A stretch of 11,579 nucleotides of DNA, taken from the NCBI GenBank assembly GCA_937873435.1, contig CALMWM010000304.1:1-11579 (forward strand), read 5' to 3'. Position 1 is the first letter of the stretch. Every line of letters begins with the position of its first letter. The position numbers and the translations under genes were made by a program. A model generated the notes under the pieces. That model saw only the letters and a program-made list of their open reading frames with translations. It did no database searches and was not told the DNA's origin. Shown here one piece after another: positions 5,590 through 11,579 of this stretch. This DNA comes from an uncultured Gallionellaceae bacterium (lineage in GTDB: Bacteria > Pseudomonadota > Gammaproteobacteria > Burkholderiales > Sulfuricellaceae).

Positions 5590-6162
5590 TTATTTGCTCG
5601 GCTGCATCTGACGCTGATGCTCCAGCATATTTTCCATCATCATCTGCATCATGTCCATGCGTTGTTCCATCATGTTGGCCGGGGCAGTGCCCATCGCGCC
5701 GCCTTGCGCTGCAGCACCCATGCCGCGTGCGCATTTGCCGCCCTTGCCGGCTGGTTTGGCACATGCCGCCTGGGCGCACTGCGGGCAGCAGCAACCGGTG
5801 CCGCCGCTATTGCCGCGCATGGCTTGCATGGCTTCCTGCATGGACTGGAAGTGCTCCTGCATCAGCTTTTGACGCTCGGCCGGATCGCTGGTTTCGCGGA
5901 TTTTGGCCATTTGCTCCTGCATTTTTTTCATCAGTTCCGGCGACATCGCGTTGCCCATGCCCATGCCGCCACCCATCATCCCCATGCCGCCGCCCATCAT
6001 GCCCATCTTGGGGCAGGCGCCCACTGCCGGGGTAGCGGCGGACTCGGGCATTAGTTTGTCCAGCTTCGGCGCTTCCTTGGCTTTAGTCGGGGCATCCGCG
6101 GCCATTGCCAGGCTGGCGGAACACAATATCAGGGTGGCGATCAGTGCGAGGGTTTTCTTCAT
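5590..6162 (-). CDS. Exported Met/Cys-rich protein, probable periplasmic copper/silver binder
   Basis: This 190-residue protein has a classic signal peptide: MKK, a hydrophobic core (TLALIATLILCSASL) and a predicted signal peptidase I site after A21 (AMA/AD). C14 is not in a lipobox. The mature part has 29 Met in 169 residues and seven Cys. Its order is: Lys/Pro-rich linker; C50; a Met-Gly array at 53-69 (MGMMGGGMGMMGGGMGMG); an amphipathic Met-rich helix (73-116); a cysteine cluster at 124-134 (CCCPQCAQAAC) plus C144; a Gly/Ala linker; and a final helix very rich in Met (164-186). Thioether and thiolate clusters of this type bind Cu(I) or Ag(I), and the cus efflux genes lie two genes upstream on the same strand, so metal buffering or delivery in the periplasm is inferred. 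It does not resemble CusF. ATG 6162 has an AAGG nine bases ahead. It heads the group that includes the 145-residue and DUF302 genes. Confidence 0.85.
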   Translation of the reverse strand: MKKTLALIATLILCSASLAMAADAPTKAKEAPKLDKLMPESAATPAVGACPKMGMMGGGMGMMGGGMGMGNAMSPELMKKMQEQMAKIRETSDPAERQKLMQEHFQSMQEAMQAMRGNSGGTGCCCPQCAQAACAKPAGKGGKCARGMGAAAQGGAMGTAPANMMEQRMDMMQMMMENMLEHQRQMQPSK

Positions 6163-6234
6163 GGGTTTATACCTTGGTTGAGTTGGATTGAATTATGACA
6201 TCGCTTGGTTGCTATTGATCGTTCTCTCGCTTTG

Positions 6235-6264
6235 CGGCGCGAACAAGCGTAGACATCGGCGCGA
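6235..6264. promoter_or_regulatory. Paired 8-bp direct repeats upstream of the Met/Cys-rich gene
   Basis: In the 108-base gap 6163-6270, CGGCGCGA occurs twice, at 6235-6242 and 6257-6264, 22 bases start to start, close to two helical turns. This gap must hold any promoter specific to the Met/Cys-rich gene. I found no convincing CueR-type or CusR-type dyad and no clear -35/-10 pair. The repeats might be a regulator site or chance in GC-rich DNA. Confidence 0.25.
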
Positions 6265-6270
6265 CTATGT

Positions 6271-6654
6271 TCAGCCTTCGGCAAAGTAAGTCAGTTGTCG
6301 CTGGTGTTTCAACGCCAGCAATACCACTTCGACTTCGGAGTGTGCATACAAAACAATGTGGCGGTTTAGCAGGAACTCGCGCAAATACGGCAAACCAACT
6401 TGTGCGGCAAGCTGTTGAACAGCTTCAACCCTCAACCGTGCCTGAGCTGAACGTCCGGTGAGAAAACGTGCCGGGTGACCACTGGCTGGCGACCAACCCA
6501 GCACGGTGATCATTTCGCGCAAATCGGCCTTTAGCTTGCGAAAGCGTTCGCTTGCGGAATCCGCATCTTGCTCGACGAAAAACTGGCGAGCCGCTTCCAG
6601 ATTACTGAGGAAATTCGGTGCGGCTTCGACTCGGGCCTTAGTTGGCAGCGTCAT
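6271..6654 (-). CDS. RelE/ParE-family toxin
   Basis: This 127-residue protein is a probable toxin of a type II toxin-antitoxin pair. The N-terminal part gives the two ParE-like helices (APNFLSNLEAARQFF at 12-26, SASERFRKLKADLREMI at 33-49), followed by a short loop (SGHPARFL, 58-65). The C-terminal beta-strand region LREFLLNRHIVLYAHSEVEVVLLALKHQRQL (91-121) matches the family pattern R-E-x-x-x...Y-x-I/V-L-Y...V-x-x-L-x-x-x-H-x-R-Q. Between loop and strands is an extra stretch of about 25 residues (66-90), making it longer than the usual ~95-100; such longer members exist. ParE toxins poison DNA gyrase whereas RelE toxins cleave mRNA at ribosomes; the sequence alone does not decide between them. 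Its ATG overlaps the antitoxin stop as ATGA, implying coupled translation after the antitoxin. Gene ends at TGA 6271-6273. Confidence 0.85.
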   Translation of the reverse strand: MTLPTKARVEAAPNFLSNLEAARQFFVEQDADSASERFRKLKADLREMITVLGWSPASGHPARFLTGRSAQARLRVEAVQQLAAQVGLPYLREFLLNRHIVLYAHSEVEVVLLALKHQRQLTYFAEG

Positions 6655-6935
6655 TGATCCGACAGTGACGACATCAATTCATCGGGCGCCACGCGCTGTC
6701 CGGCAAGAAGTTGCCGCAAACCCGTTTCGGCTTCGTCCAGCAAGACCAGGCCGGCATGTTCTTCTTCGAGCGCATGGTAGTAGTCCAGTTTGCGGGCATC
6801 GACGATGGCAACAAAGCTGGAGCCGTTTTTGGTCAGCACTTTTTCAGCCCCAGCGCCGACCACTTCTTCGGCAAGCTCCGTCAGTCTGGCACGCGCTTCG
6901 CTGATCGGTACTACGTCACATGTTCGCAAAGTCAT
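6651..6935 (-). CDS. Phd/YefM-family antitoxin
   Basis: This 94-residue protein has the Phd/YefM N-terminal DNA-binding and dimerisation fold: VVPISEARARLTELAEEV (8-25), then EKVLTKNGSSFVAIVDARKLDYY (31-53), the typical pattern V-L-T-K-N-G-x-x-x-A-V-I/V-x-x-x-x-Y. The acidic C-terminal half (ALEEEHAGLVLLDEAETGLRQLLAG) would wrap and neutralise the toxin. The start is ATG 6935, fixed by a strong AAAGGAG five bases upstream; a longer frame to 6995 would place 20 residues over the promoter and operator. The gene is first of the two-gene operon and overlaps the toxin by four bases. In this family the antitoxin represses its own operon, with the toxin as co-repressor; a candidate operator lies just upstream. 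The pair sits between the cus operon and the Met/Cys-rich gene on the same strand. Confidence 0.9.
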   Translation of the reverse strand: MTLRTCDVVPISEARARLTELAEEVVGAGAEKVLTKNGSSFVAIVDARKLDYYHALEEEHAGLVLLDEAETGLRQLLAGQRVAPDELMSSLSDQ

Positions 6936-6940
6936 GCCAG

Positions 6941-6947
6941 CTCCTTT
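6941..6947 (-). promoter_or_regulatory. Strong ribosome-binding site of the antitoxin gene
   Basis: AAAGGAG on the minus strand, five bases before ATG 6935. It decides the antitoxin start and predicts strong antitoxin translation compared with the coupled toxin, as expected for a type II pair. Confidence 0.85.
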
Positions 6948-6955
6948 AATGAATG

Positions 6956-6995
6956 CGTTAACGTTTATTGTACAACCACAAGTCGCGTCAAACAA
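6956..6995 (-). promoter_or_regulatory. Toxin-antitoxin promoter with paired palindromic operator candidate
   Basis: Minus-strand -10 box TACAAT (6972-6967) has a -35 candidate TTGTTT (6995-6990) at 17-base spacing; a TTGACG at 6991-6986 is also near but too close. Two perfect 8-bp palindromes follow: TTGTACAA at 6968-6975, overlapping the -10, and CGTTAACG at 6956-6963. Their centres are exactly 12 bases apart. The first contains TGTACA, the core known in the E. coli yefM-yoeB operator, where paired palindromes are also 12 bases apart. Autorepression through this site is inferred. Confidence 0.6.
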
Positions 6996-7011
6996 TCGGC
7001 TCGGCTGATGA

Positions 7012-10000
7012 TCAGGCGCCGGCGCGCCGACCGAATAACGTCCATTCCTTGATCAGCGCGTAAATTGCCGGAATCACCGCCAGCGTCAGGATGGTCGAGG
7101 AAATCATCCCGCCTATCATCGGTGCGGCGATACGGCTCATCACTTCCGAGCCGGTGCCGTGGCTCCACATGATCGGCAGGAGGCCTGCCATGATCGCCAC
7201 CACCGTCATCATTTTCGGGCGCACCCGTTCCACCGCGCCTTCCATCACTGCATCGTAGAGGTCAGCCGGAACGAGCTTACTCCCTTCGGCTGCGCGCCTG
7301 GCTTTAAGTTCATTCAGCGCATGGTCTAGGTAGATCAGCATCACCACCCCGGTTTCCGCCGCCACGCCAGCCAGCGCGATAAAACCGACCGCCACCGCGA
7401 CCGAAAGATTATAGTCGAGCAGCCACATCAGCCAGACCCCGCCGACCAGCGCGAACGGCACCGACAGCATCACGATCAGGGTTTCGGTCAGGCGCCTGAA
7501 ATTGAGGAAAAGCAGCACGAAGATGACGGCCAGCGTCACCGGGATGACAATTTTCATTTTCTGCGCGGCGCGCTCCATGTACTCGAACTGGCCGCTCCAG
7601 GTGGCGTAGTAGCCGGGCGGGAATTTTACCTTGGTACGCACTGCCTGCTGCGCTTCCGCGACATAGCCGCCGATGTCCCGGTCGCGGATGTCGACGAAGA
7701 TGTAGGCCGACAGCAGGCCGTTTTCTGTGCGGATCGCCGGCGCTCCCTTGGCGATGCTTACCGTCGCCAGCTGTCCCAGCGGCACCATCGCCGGCACGCC
7801 GCCCATTTCGCCGGGAACCGGCACCAGCACCTGGGTGGCGATGGTTTGCGGGTCGGAGCGCAGTTCGCGGGGATAGCGCACGCTCACGCCGAAGCGCTCG
7901 CGCCCTTCCACGGTGGTGGTCACTGTTTCCCCACCCAGCGCCGTGCCGATGATCTCTTGCAGTTCGCCGACCGCCAGCCCATAACGGGCCAGCTGCTCGC
8001 GGCGTGGTTCGATGTTGAGGTAAAAGCCGCCGGTGAGCCGCTCCGCGTAGGCGCTGGTGGTGCCCGGCACCGCTTTGACCACGCTTTCGATTTCCTTCGC
8101 CAGGCGTTCCATTTCAGCCAGATCCGTGCCGAATACCTTGATCCCGATGGGCGTGCGGATGCCGGTCGAGAGCATGTCGATGCGCGCCTTGATCGGCATG
8201 GTCCAGGAGTTGGATACGCCGGGAATCTGGAGCGCCTGATCCATCTCCTTGATCAGTTTGTCGACGGTCAGGCCGGGCCGCCATTCGGCTTCCGGCTTGA
8301 GGTTGATGACCGTCTCGAACATCTCCAGCGGCGCCGGGTCGGTTGCGGTTTGCGCCCTGCCGGCCTTGCCGTACACCGACGCGACCTCCGGGAAGCTCTT
8401 GATGATCTTGTTCTGGGTTTGCAGCAGTTCCGCCGCCTTGGTGACCGACATGCCGGGCAGGGAGGTGGGCATGTAGAACAGCGTGCCCTCGTTGAGGGTG
8501 GGCATGAATTCGCTGCCGAGCCGGGCTGCCGGGTACAGGCTGCCGGCCAGCAGCGCCAGCGCCAGGACGATGGTCAGTTTCTTCCAGCGCATCACCCAGG
8601 CGATGACCGGGCGATAAATCCAGATCAGGAAGCGGTTCAGCGGGTTCCTCGCCTCGGGCAGAATATTGCCGCGGATGAACAGCATCATCAGCACCGGCAC
8701 CAGGGTCACCGAAAGCAGGGCAGAGCCGGCCATCGCGAAGGTCTTGGTGTAGGCCAGCGGCGAGAACAGCCGCCCCTCCTGCGCCTCCAGCGTGAATACC
8801 GGGAGGAACGAGACGGTGATGATCAGCAGGCTGAAAAACAGCGCCGGGCCGACTTCCTTGCAGGCGGCTATGATGGCTTCCTGGCGCGAGCCGCCCTCGG
8901 GTAAGCGCTCCAGGTGTTTGTGGGCGTTTTCGATCATTACGATGGCGGCATCCACCATCACCCCGATGGCGATGGCGATCCCGCCCAGGCTCATGATGTT
9001 CGAGTTCATGCCCAGCAAGTGCATCGCGATGAAGGCGATCAGCACCCCCACCGGCAGCATCAGGATGGCCACCAGGGCGCTACGCACATGCATCAGGAAG
9101 AGCACGCACACCAGCGCGACGATGGCGCTTTCCTCGATCAGCGTGTGTTTGAGGTTGTCGATGGCGCGGTGTATCAGTTCGGAGCGGTCGTACACGGTTA
9201 CGATCTTCACCCCCTCCGGCAGGCCGCTGGCGACTTCGGCGATCTTGGCCTTGATGTTGCCGATGACTTCCAGCGCATTCTGGCCGTAGCGCGCCATCAC
9301 GATGCCGGATACCACCTCGCCCTCGCCGTTCAATTCGCTGAGGCCGCGCCGTTCGTCGGGGCCCATCTCGACGCGGGCAATGTCGCGCAGCAGCACCGGT
9401 ACCCCTTTTTCGCTCTTGACGACCAATTGTTCGAGATCGCTCTTGCCGCGCAGGTATCCCTTGCCGCGCACCATGTACTCGGTTTCGGCCATTTCGATGA
9501 CACGCCCGCCGACATCGCGGTTGCTGTCGCGGATCACCTGCGCCACCTTGGTGATATGGACGCCGTAAGCCTGGAGCTTGTGCGGATCGACTACCACCTG
9601 GTATTGCTGGACGAAACCGCCGATCCCGGCGACCTCGGCCACGCCCGGCGCCTTGGTGAGCTGGTAACGTAAATACCAGTCCTGGATGGTGCGCAGTTCG
9701 GCCAGGGTTTTCTGCGCGCCGAGCAGGGCGTACTGGTACACCCAGCCGACGCCGGTGGCGTCCGGCCCGAGGGAGGGCGTGACGCCCTGCGGCAAACGCC
9801 CGGAGAGCGTGGTCAGGTATTCCAGCACCCGCGAACGCGCCCAGTAAATGTCGGTGCCGTCTTCAAAAATGACATACACGAACGATGCGCCGAAAAAGGA
9901 GAAACCGCGCACCACCCGCGATTTCGGTACCGACAGCATCGCCGTGGTGAGCGGATAGGTGACCTGATCCTCCACGACCTGGGGAGCTTGGCCGGGGTAC

Positions 10001-10155
10001 TCGGTGTAGACGATGACCTGTACGTCGGACAGGTCGGGCAAGGCATCGAGGGGGGTCTTGAATACCGCGTAAACCCCGGCCCCGACGACGAATAGCGTGG
10101 CGAGCAACACCAGGAAGATGTTGCGCGCCGACCATGCGATGATTTTGGCGAGCAT
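7012..10155 (-). CDS. cusA: CusA-type Cu(I)/Ag(I) RND efflux pump
   Basis: This is the inner-membrane proton-driven pump of a tripartite exporter, taking Cu(I)/Ag(I) from the periplasm (and perhaps cytoplasm) into CusC. The product is 1047 residues, the same length as E. coli CusA. The three substrate-binding methionines of E. coli CusA (M573, M623, M672) correspond to M562 (FYMPTSLPG), M612 (PLEMFET) and M661 (RIDMLSTG), each offset by exactly 11. Proton-relay residues are present: D402 in GVMVDAAIVMIEN, E934 in GVAAETGVVML and K981 in VRPKMMTV. The single Asp of the fourth helix and the Met triad favour the monovalent-metal (HME4) branch over CzcA/CnrA-type Zn/Co pumps. Twelve membrane segments are expected, the first at about 12-30. 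The start ATG 10155 has AAGGAG eight bases upstream, inside cusB, whose stop is two bases away. The stop is at 7012-7014; I see no clear terminator after it. Confidence 0.97.
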   Translation of the reverse strand: MLAKIIAWSARNIFLVLLATLFVVGAGVYAVFKTPLDALPDLSDVQVIVYTEYPGQAPQVVEDQVTYPLTTAMLSVPKSRVVRGFSFFGASFVYVIFEDGTDIYWARSRVLEYLTTLSGRLPQGVTPSLGPDATGVGWVYQYALLGAQKTLAELRTIQDWYLRYQLTKAPGVAEVAGIGGFVQQYQVVVDPHKLQAYGVHITKVAQVIRDSNRDVGGRVIEMAETEYMVRGKGYLRGKSDLEQLVVKSEKGVPVLLRDIARVEMGPDERRGLSELNGEGEVVSGIVMARYGQNALEVIGNIKAKIAEVASGLPEGVKIVTVYDRSELIHRAIDNLKHTLIEESAIVALVCVLFLMHVRSALVAILMLPVGVLIAFIAMHLLGMNSNIMSLGGIAIAIGVMVDAAIVMIENAHKHLERLPEGGSRQEAIIAACKEVGPALFFSLLIITVSFLPVFTLEAQEGRLFSPLAYTKTFAMAGSALLSVTLVPVLMMLFIRGNILPEARNPLNRFLIWIYRPVIAWVMRWKKLTIVLALALLAGSLYPAARLGSEFMPTLNEGTLFYMPTSLPGMSVTKAAELLQTQNKIIKSFPEVASVYGKAGRAQTATDPAPLEMFETVINLKPEAEWRPGLTVDKLIKEMDQALQIPGVSNSWTMPIKARIDMLSTGIRTPIGIKVFGTDLAEMERLAKEIESVVKAVPGTTSAYAERLTGGFYLNIEPRREQLARYGLAVGELQEIIGTALGGETVTTTVEGRERFGVSVRYPRELRSDPQTIATQVLVPVPGEMGGVPAMVPLGQLATVSIAKGAPAIRTENGLLSAYIFVDIRDRDIGGYVAEAQQAVRTKVKFPPGYYATWSGQFEYMERAAQKMKIVIPVTLAVIFVLLFLNFRRLTETLIVMLSVPFALVGGVWLMWLLDYNLSVAVAVGFIALAGVAAETGVVMLIYLDHALNELKARRAAEGSKLVPADLYDAVMEGAVERVRPKMMTVVAIMAGLLPIMWSHGTGSEVMSRIAAPMIGGMISSTILTLAVIPAIYALIKEWTLFGRRAGA

Positions 10156-10157
10156 GA

Positions 10158-11501
10158 TCAGTGCTCCTTGTGGTCGGCGTGGGCGTCCGGGTCAGCCTTG
10201 GTCGCCGCAACTTCGGGCTGCGCCTGGGTTAATCCGGCCACTGCCGCCTTGAGGTTGCTCTCTGCGTCGATCAGGAAGTTGGCCGTGACCACGACTTTTT
10301 CGCCCTCGCCGACGCCTTCCAGCACCTCGACATAGTCGTTGCCCTGGATGCCGAGTTTCACCTGGCGCGGCTCGAAGCGTCCTTCGGCCAGTTCCACCAG
10401 CACGATCTGGCGTTTGCCGCCGAAGATCACCGCCGAAGTGGGGACGGTCATCACTTTTTCCCTGGCCGGGGCGGCCAGCTCGATGTCGGCGTACATCGCC
10501 GGCTTGAGCAGGCCGCCCGGGTTGGCGAGTTCGAGCCGCACCGGCACGCTACGGGTCTGCGGGTTGAGGGTGGGGTAGACGTAAGTCACTTTGGCGCTGA
10601 ATTCCCGCCCGGGGTAGGCGTTGATCTTCACCTTGGCGCTCTGGCCAAGCTTCACCTGGGCGAGATCCTGCTCAAATATGTCGGCGATTAGCCACACCGA
10701 CGACAAGTCGGCGATCTGGAAAAGCGCTTGACCCGCGGAAAAACGCATACCTTCAACCGCTTTCTTTTCCATCACGATGCCGTTTGCCGGCGAGCGGAAA
10801 GTCAGGGTGTGCCGGGTTTGGTCGCTTTTGCTCAGGGCTTGCAACTGCTCGGCGGAAATGTCCCAGTTTTTCAGGCGGGTCAGGCTGGCCGCGGCGAGCT
10901 GTTTCATGCCGGACTGCGCCTCGATCCCGGCGTTTTGCAGGTCGCGTATTCCCTGTTGGGCGATGGCGTATTCCTGTTGCGCCGACACCAGTTCCGGGCT
11001 GTAGACTTCCAGCAGGGGCTGGCCGCGCCTAACCGCTTGTCCGGTGGTGTTGACGTGCAGCCGTTCGATCCAGCCTTCGAATTTCGGTGCGACGGTGTAG
11101 GTCAGCCGTTCGTCGGCTTCGATCCGTCCGACGGCGTGGATGCTGTGCGATAGTTCGCGCAGCGCGGCGGCCTCGGTGCGGACCCCGAGTTTCTGGATTT
11201 TCTCGGTACTGATCCTGATCTGGTTCTTGCCCTCGGGCGTGCCGTCTTCCTCGCCTTCGTAGACCGGGATGTAATCCATTCCCATCGAGTCCTTCTTCGG
11301 CGTTTGCGAGGTGTCCGGCATCCCCATCGGGTTGCGGTAGAAGAGGATTTTGCGTTCCTGTTTGGCCGGTTCGACGCCGGCGGCAAGCTGGGCCGTTGGC
11401 GCCGCCTGCTTGAACGTTCCCCGTGCGCCTAGCCAGTAACCGCTTGCCAGTGCGGCCGCCACCGCGAGGGTGGCCAAGGTGATTGCAGTATTCCGGTTCA
11501 T
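10158..11501 (-). CDS. cusB: CusB-type periplasmic adaptor (membrane fusion protein)
   Basis: CusB links the CusA pump to the outer-membrane channel and helps load metal. The 447-residue product has an N-terminal uncleaved anchor or signal (residues about 5-25). The heavy-metal-binding segment follows at 51-81, ILFYRNPMGMPDTS...KKDSMGMDYIPVYEG, with M59, M61, M73 and M75 equivalent to the Cu-binding Met region of CusB. Then come the barrel and lipoyl halves (TVAPKFEGWIERLHV at 136-150; FRSPANGIVMEKK at 235-247), a helical hairpin between them (about 165-225), a beta-barrel (LSSVWLIADIFEQDL, 266-280) and the membrane-proximal domain (about 350-415). It ends in a short His-rich tail (DAHADHKEH). 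ATG 11501 has a GGGAG (11509-11513) seven bases upstream, within cusC, and the genes overlap by ATGA, indicating coupling. No CusF domain is fused here. Confidence 0.96.
   Translation of the reverse strand: MNRNTAITLATLAVAAALASGYWLGARGTFKQAAPTAQLAAGVEPAKQERKILFYRNPMGMPDTSQTPKKDSMGMDYIPVYEGEEDGTPEGKNQIRISTEKIQKLGVRTEAAALRELSHSIHAVGRIEADERLTYTVAPKFEGWIERLHVNTTGQAVRRGQPLLEVYSPELVSAQQEYAIAQQGIRDLQNAGIEAQSGMKQLAAASLTRLKNWDISAEQLQALSKSDQTRHTLTFRSPANGIVMEKKAVEGMRFSAGQALFQIADLSSVWLIADIFEQDLAQVKLGQSAKVKINAYPGREFSAKVTYVYPTLNPQTRSVPVRLELANPGGLLKPAMYADIELAAPAREKVMTVPTSAVIFGGKRQIVLVELAEGRFEPRQVKLGIQGNDYVEVLEGVGEGEKVVVTANFLIDAESNLKAAVAGLTQAQPEVAATKADPDAHADHKEH
10164..10169 (-). promoter_or_regulatory. Ribosome-binding site of cusA inside the cusB tail
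   Basis: AAGGAG lies eight bases before the cusA ATG and is also codons K445-E446 of CusB. It supports the start at 10155 and coupling of CusB and CusA synthesis. Confidence 0.8.
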
Positions 11502-11579
11502 AAGTCTTCTCCCAGCAGTCGTTCGATTTCGGCCAGACCGATTTGTGCATCGGTCTGGGCCTTGAGTTCGTCCAGTTTG
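11498..11579 (-). CDS. cusC: Outer-membrane efflux channel (CusC/TolC-like), C-terminal end
   Basis: Only the last 26 codons are in the window: a Gln/Asp/Glu-rich helix (KLDELKAQTDAQIGLAEIE) followed by RLLGEDL and TGA at 11500-11498. Amphipathic helices ending in the pattern E-x-x-R-L-L/T-G are the usual C-terminus of the TolC/outer-membrane-efflux family. The stop overlaps the cusB start as ATGA, and the position directly before cusB and cusA is the normal cusCBA order. The CusC assignment therefore rests on context plus this short tail. The product would be a trimeric channel in the outer membrane. Confidence 0.75.
   Translation of the reverse strand, partial: KLDELKAQTDAQIGLAEIERLLGEDL

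Noticed and set aside
5578..6054. Plus-strand 158-residue frame very rich in His (HHHLHHVHALFHH)
   Set aside because: It is the antisense of the Met-rich gene: reverse-complemented ATG is CAT (His), so the His clusters mirror Met clusters. It has no ribosome site or family match.
6163..6234. CueR or CusR box before the Met/Cys-rich gene
   Set aside because: ACCTT and TGACA fragments occur, but no second half at the proper spacing was found.
7004..7028. Palindromic GC-rich stretch at the end of cusA as a terminator
   Set aside because: The dyads (CTGATGATCAG; GGCGCC/GGCGCGCC) are short and not followed by a T tract on the minus strand; part is the Arg/Ala/Gly-coding end of CusA.
7846..8904. 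Plus-strand 352-residue open frame
   Set aside because: It lies wholly opposite cusA, whose conserved motifs cover the region; long antisense frames are common in GC-rich coding DNA.
10158..11501. CusF domain fused to or following CusB
   Set aside because: The C-terminus after the membrane-proximal domain is only a short Ala/Asp/His tail, and cusA follows directly.

Overview
The window reads as chromosomal DNA of a Gram-negative proteobacterium, most likely a betaproteobacterium. This rests on the pairing of aat with a bacterial bpt, a proteobacterial-type ThyA and a CusCBA-type tripartite efflux system; no marker here fixes the genus. The first ~500 bases look more AT-rich than the rest.

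Layout. A short plus-strand group occupies 1-892: the 3' end of a probable type IV pilin gene, a small zinc-ribbon membrane protein, and an unrecognised 125-codon frame broken by one in-frame TAA. Everything from 889 to 11579 is on the minus strand; transcription there runs from high to low coordinates. In that order come: the tail of cusC, cusB and cusA (a Cu(I)/Ag(I) RND exporter, tightly coupled); a Phd/YefM-ParE-type toxin-antitoxin pair with its own promoter and palindromic operator candidate; a secreted Met/Cys-rich protein; an unrecognised 145-residue protein carrying a sliding-clamp-type QLNLF motif; a DUF302 protein; a 109-bp imperfect inverted repeat built on a seven-base unit; and finally aat, bpt, a membrane-anchored Ser/Thr kinase and thyA.

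How the genes fit. CusCBA would move Cu(I)/Ag(I) from periplasm to outside, and the Met/Cys-rich exported protein is a plausible periplasmic metal binder beside it. The DUF302 protein and the 145-residue protein share its strand and spacing and may belong to the same metal-response cluster, which is inference. Aat and Bpt are the two aminoacyl-tRNA-protein transferases of the bacterial N-degron (N-end rule) pathway; their genes overlap by 17 bases. The kinase and thyA follow at 13 and 41 bases, so aat-bpt-kinase-thyA may be one transcript.

There is no gene-free stretch over 300 bases. The largest gaps are 4571-4707 (repeat), 6163-6270 (leader of the Met/Cys-rich gene) and 6936-7011 (toxin-antitoxin promoter). 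I saw no tRNA, rRNA, CRISPR array, transposase or replication origin.
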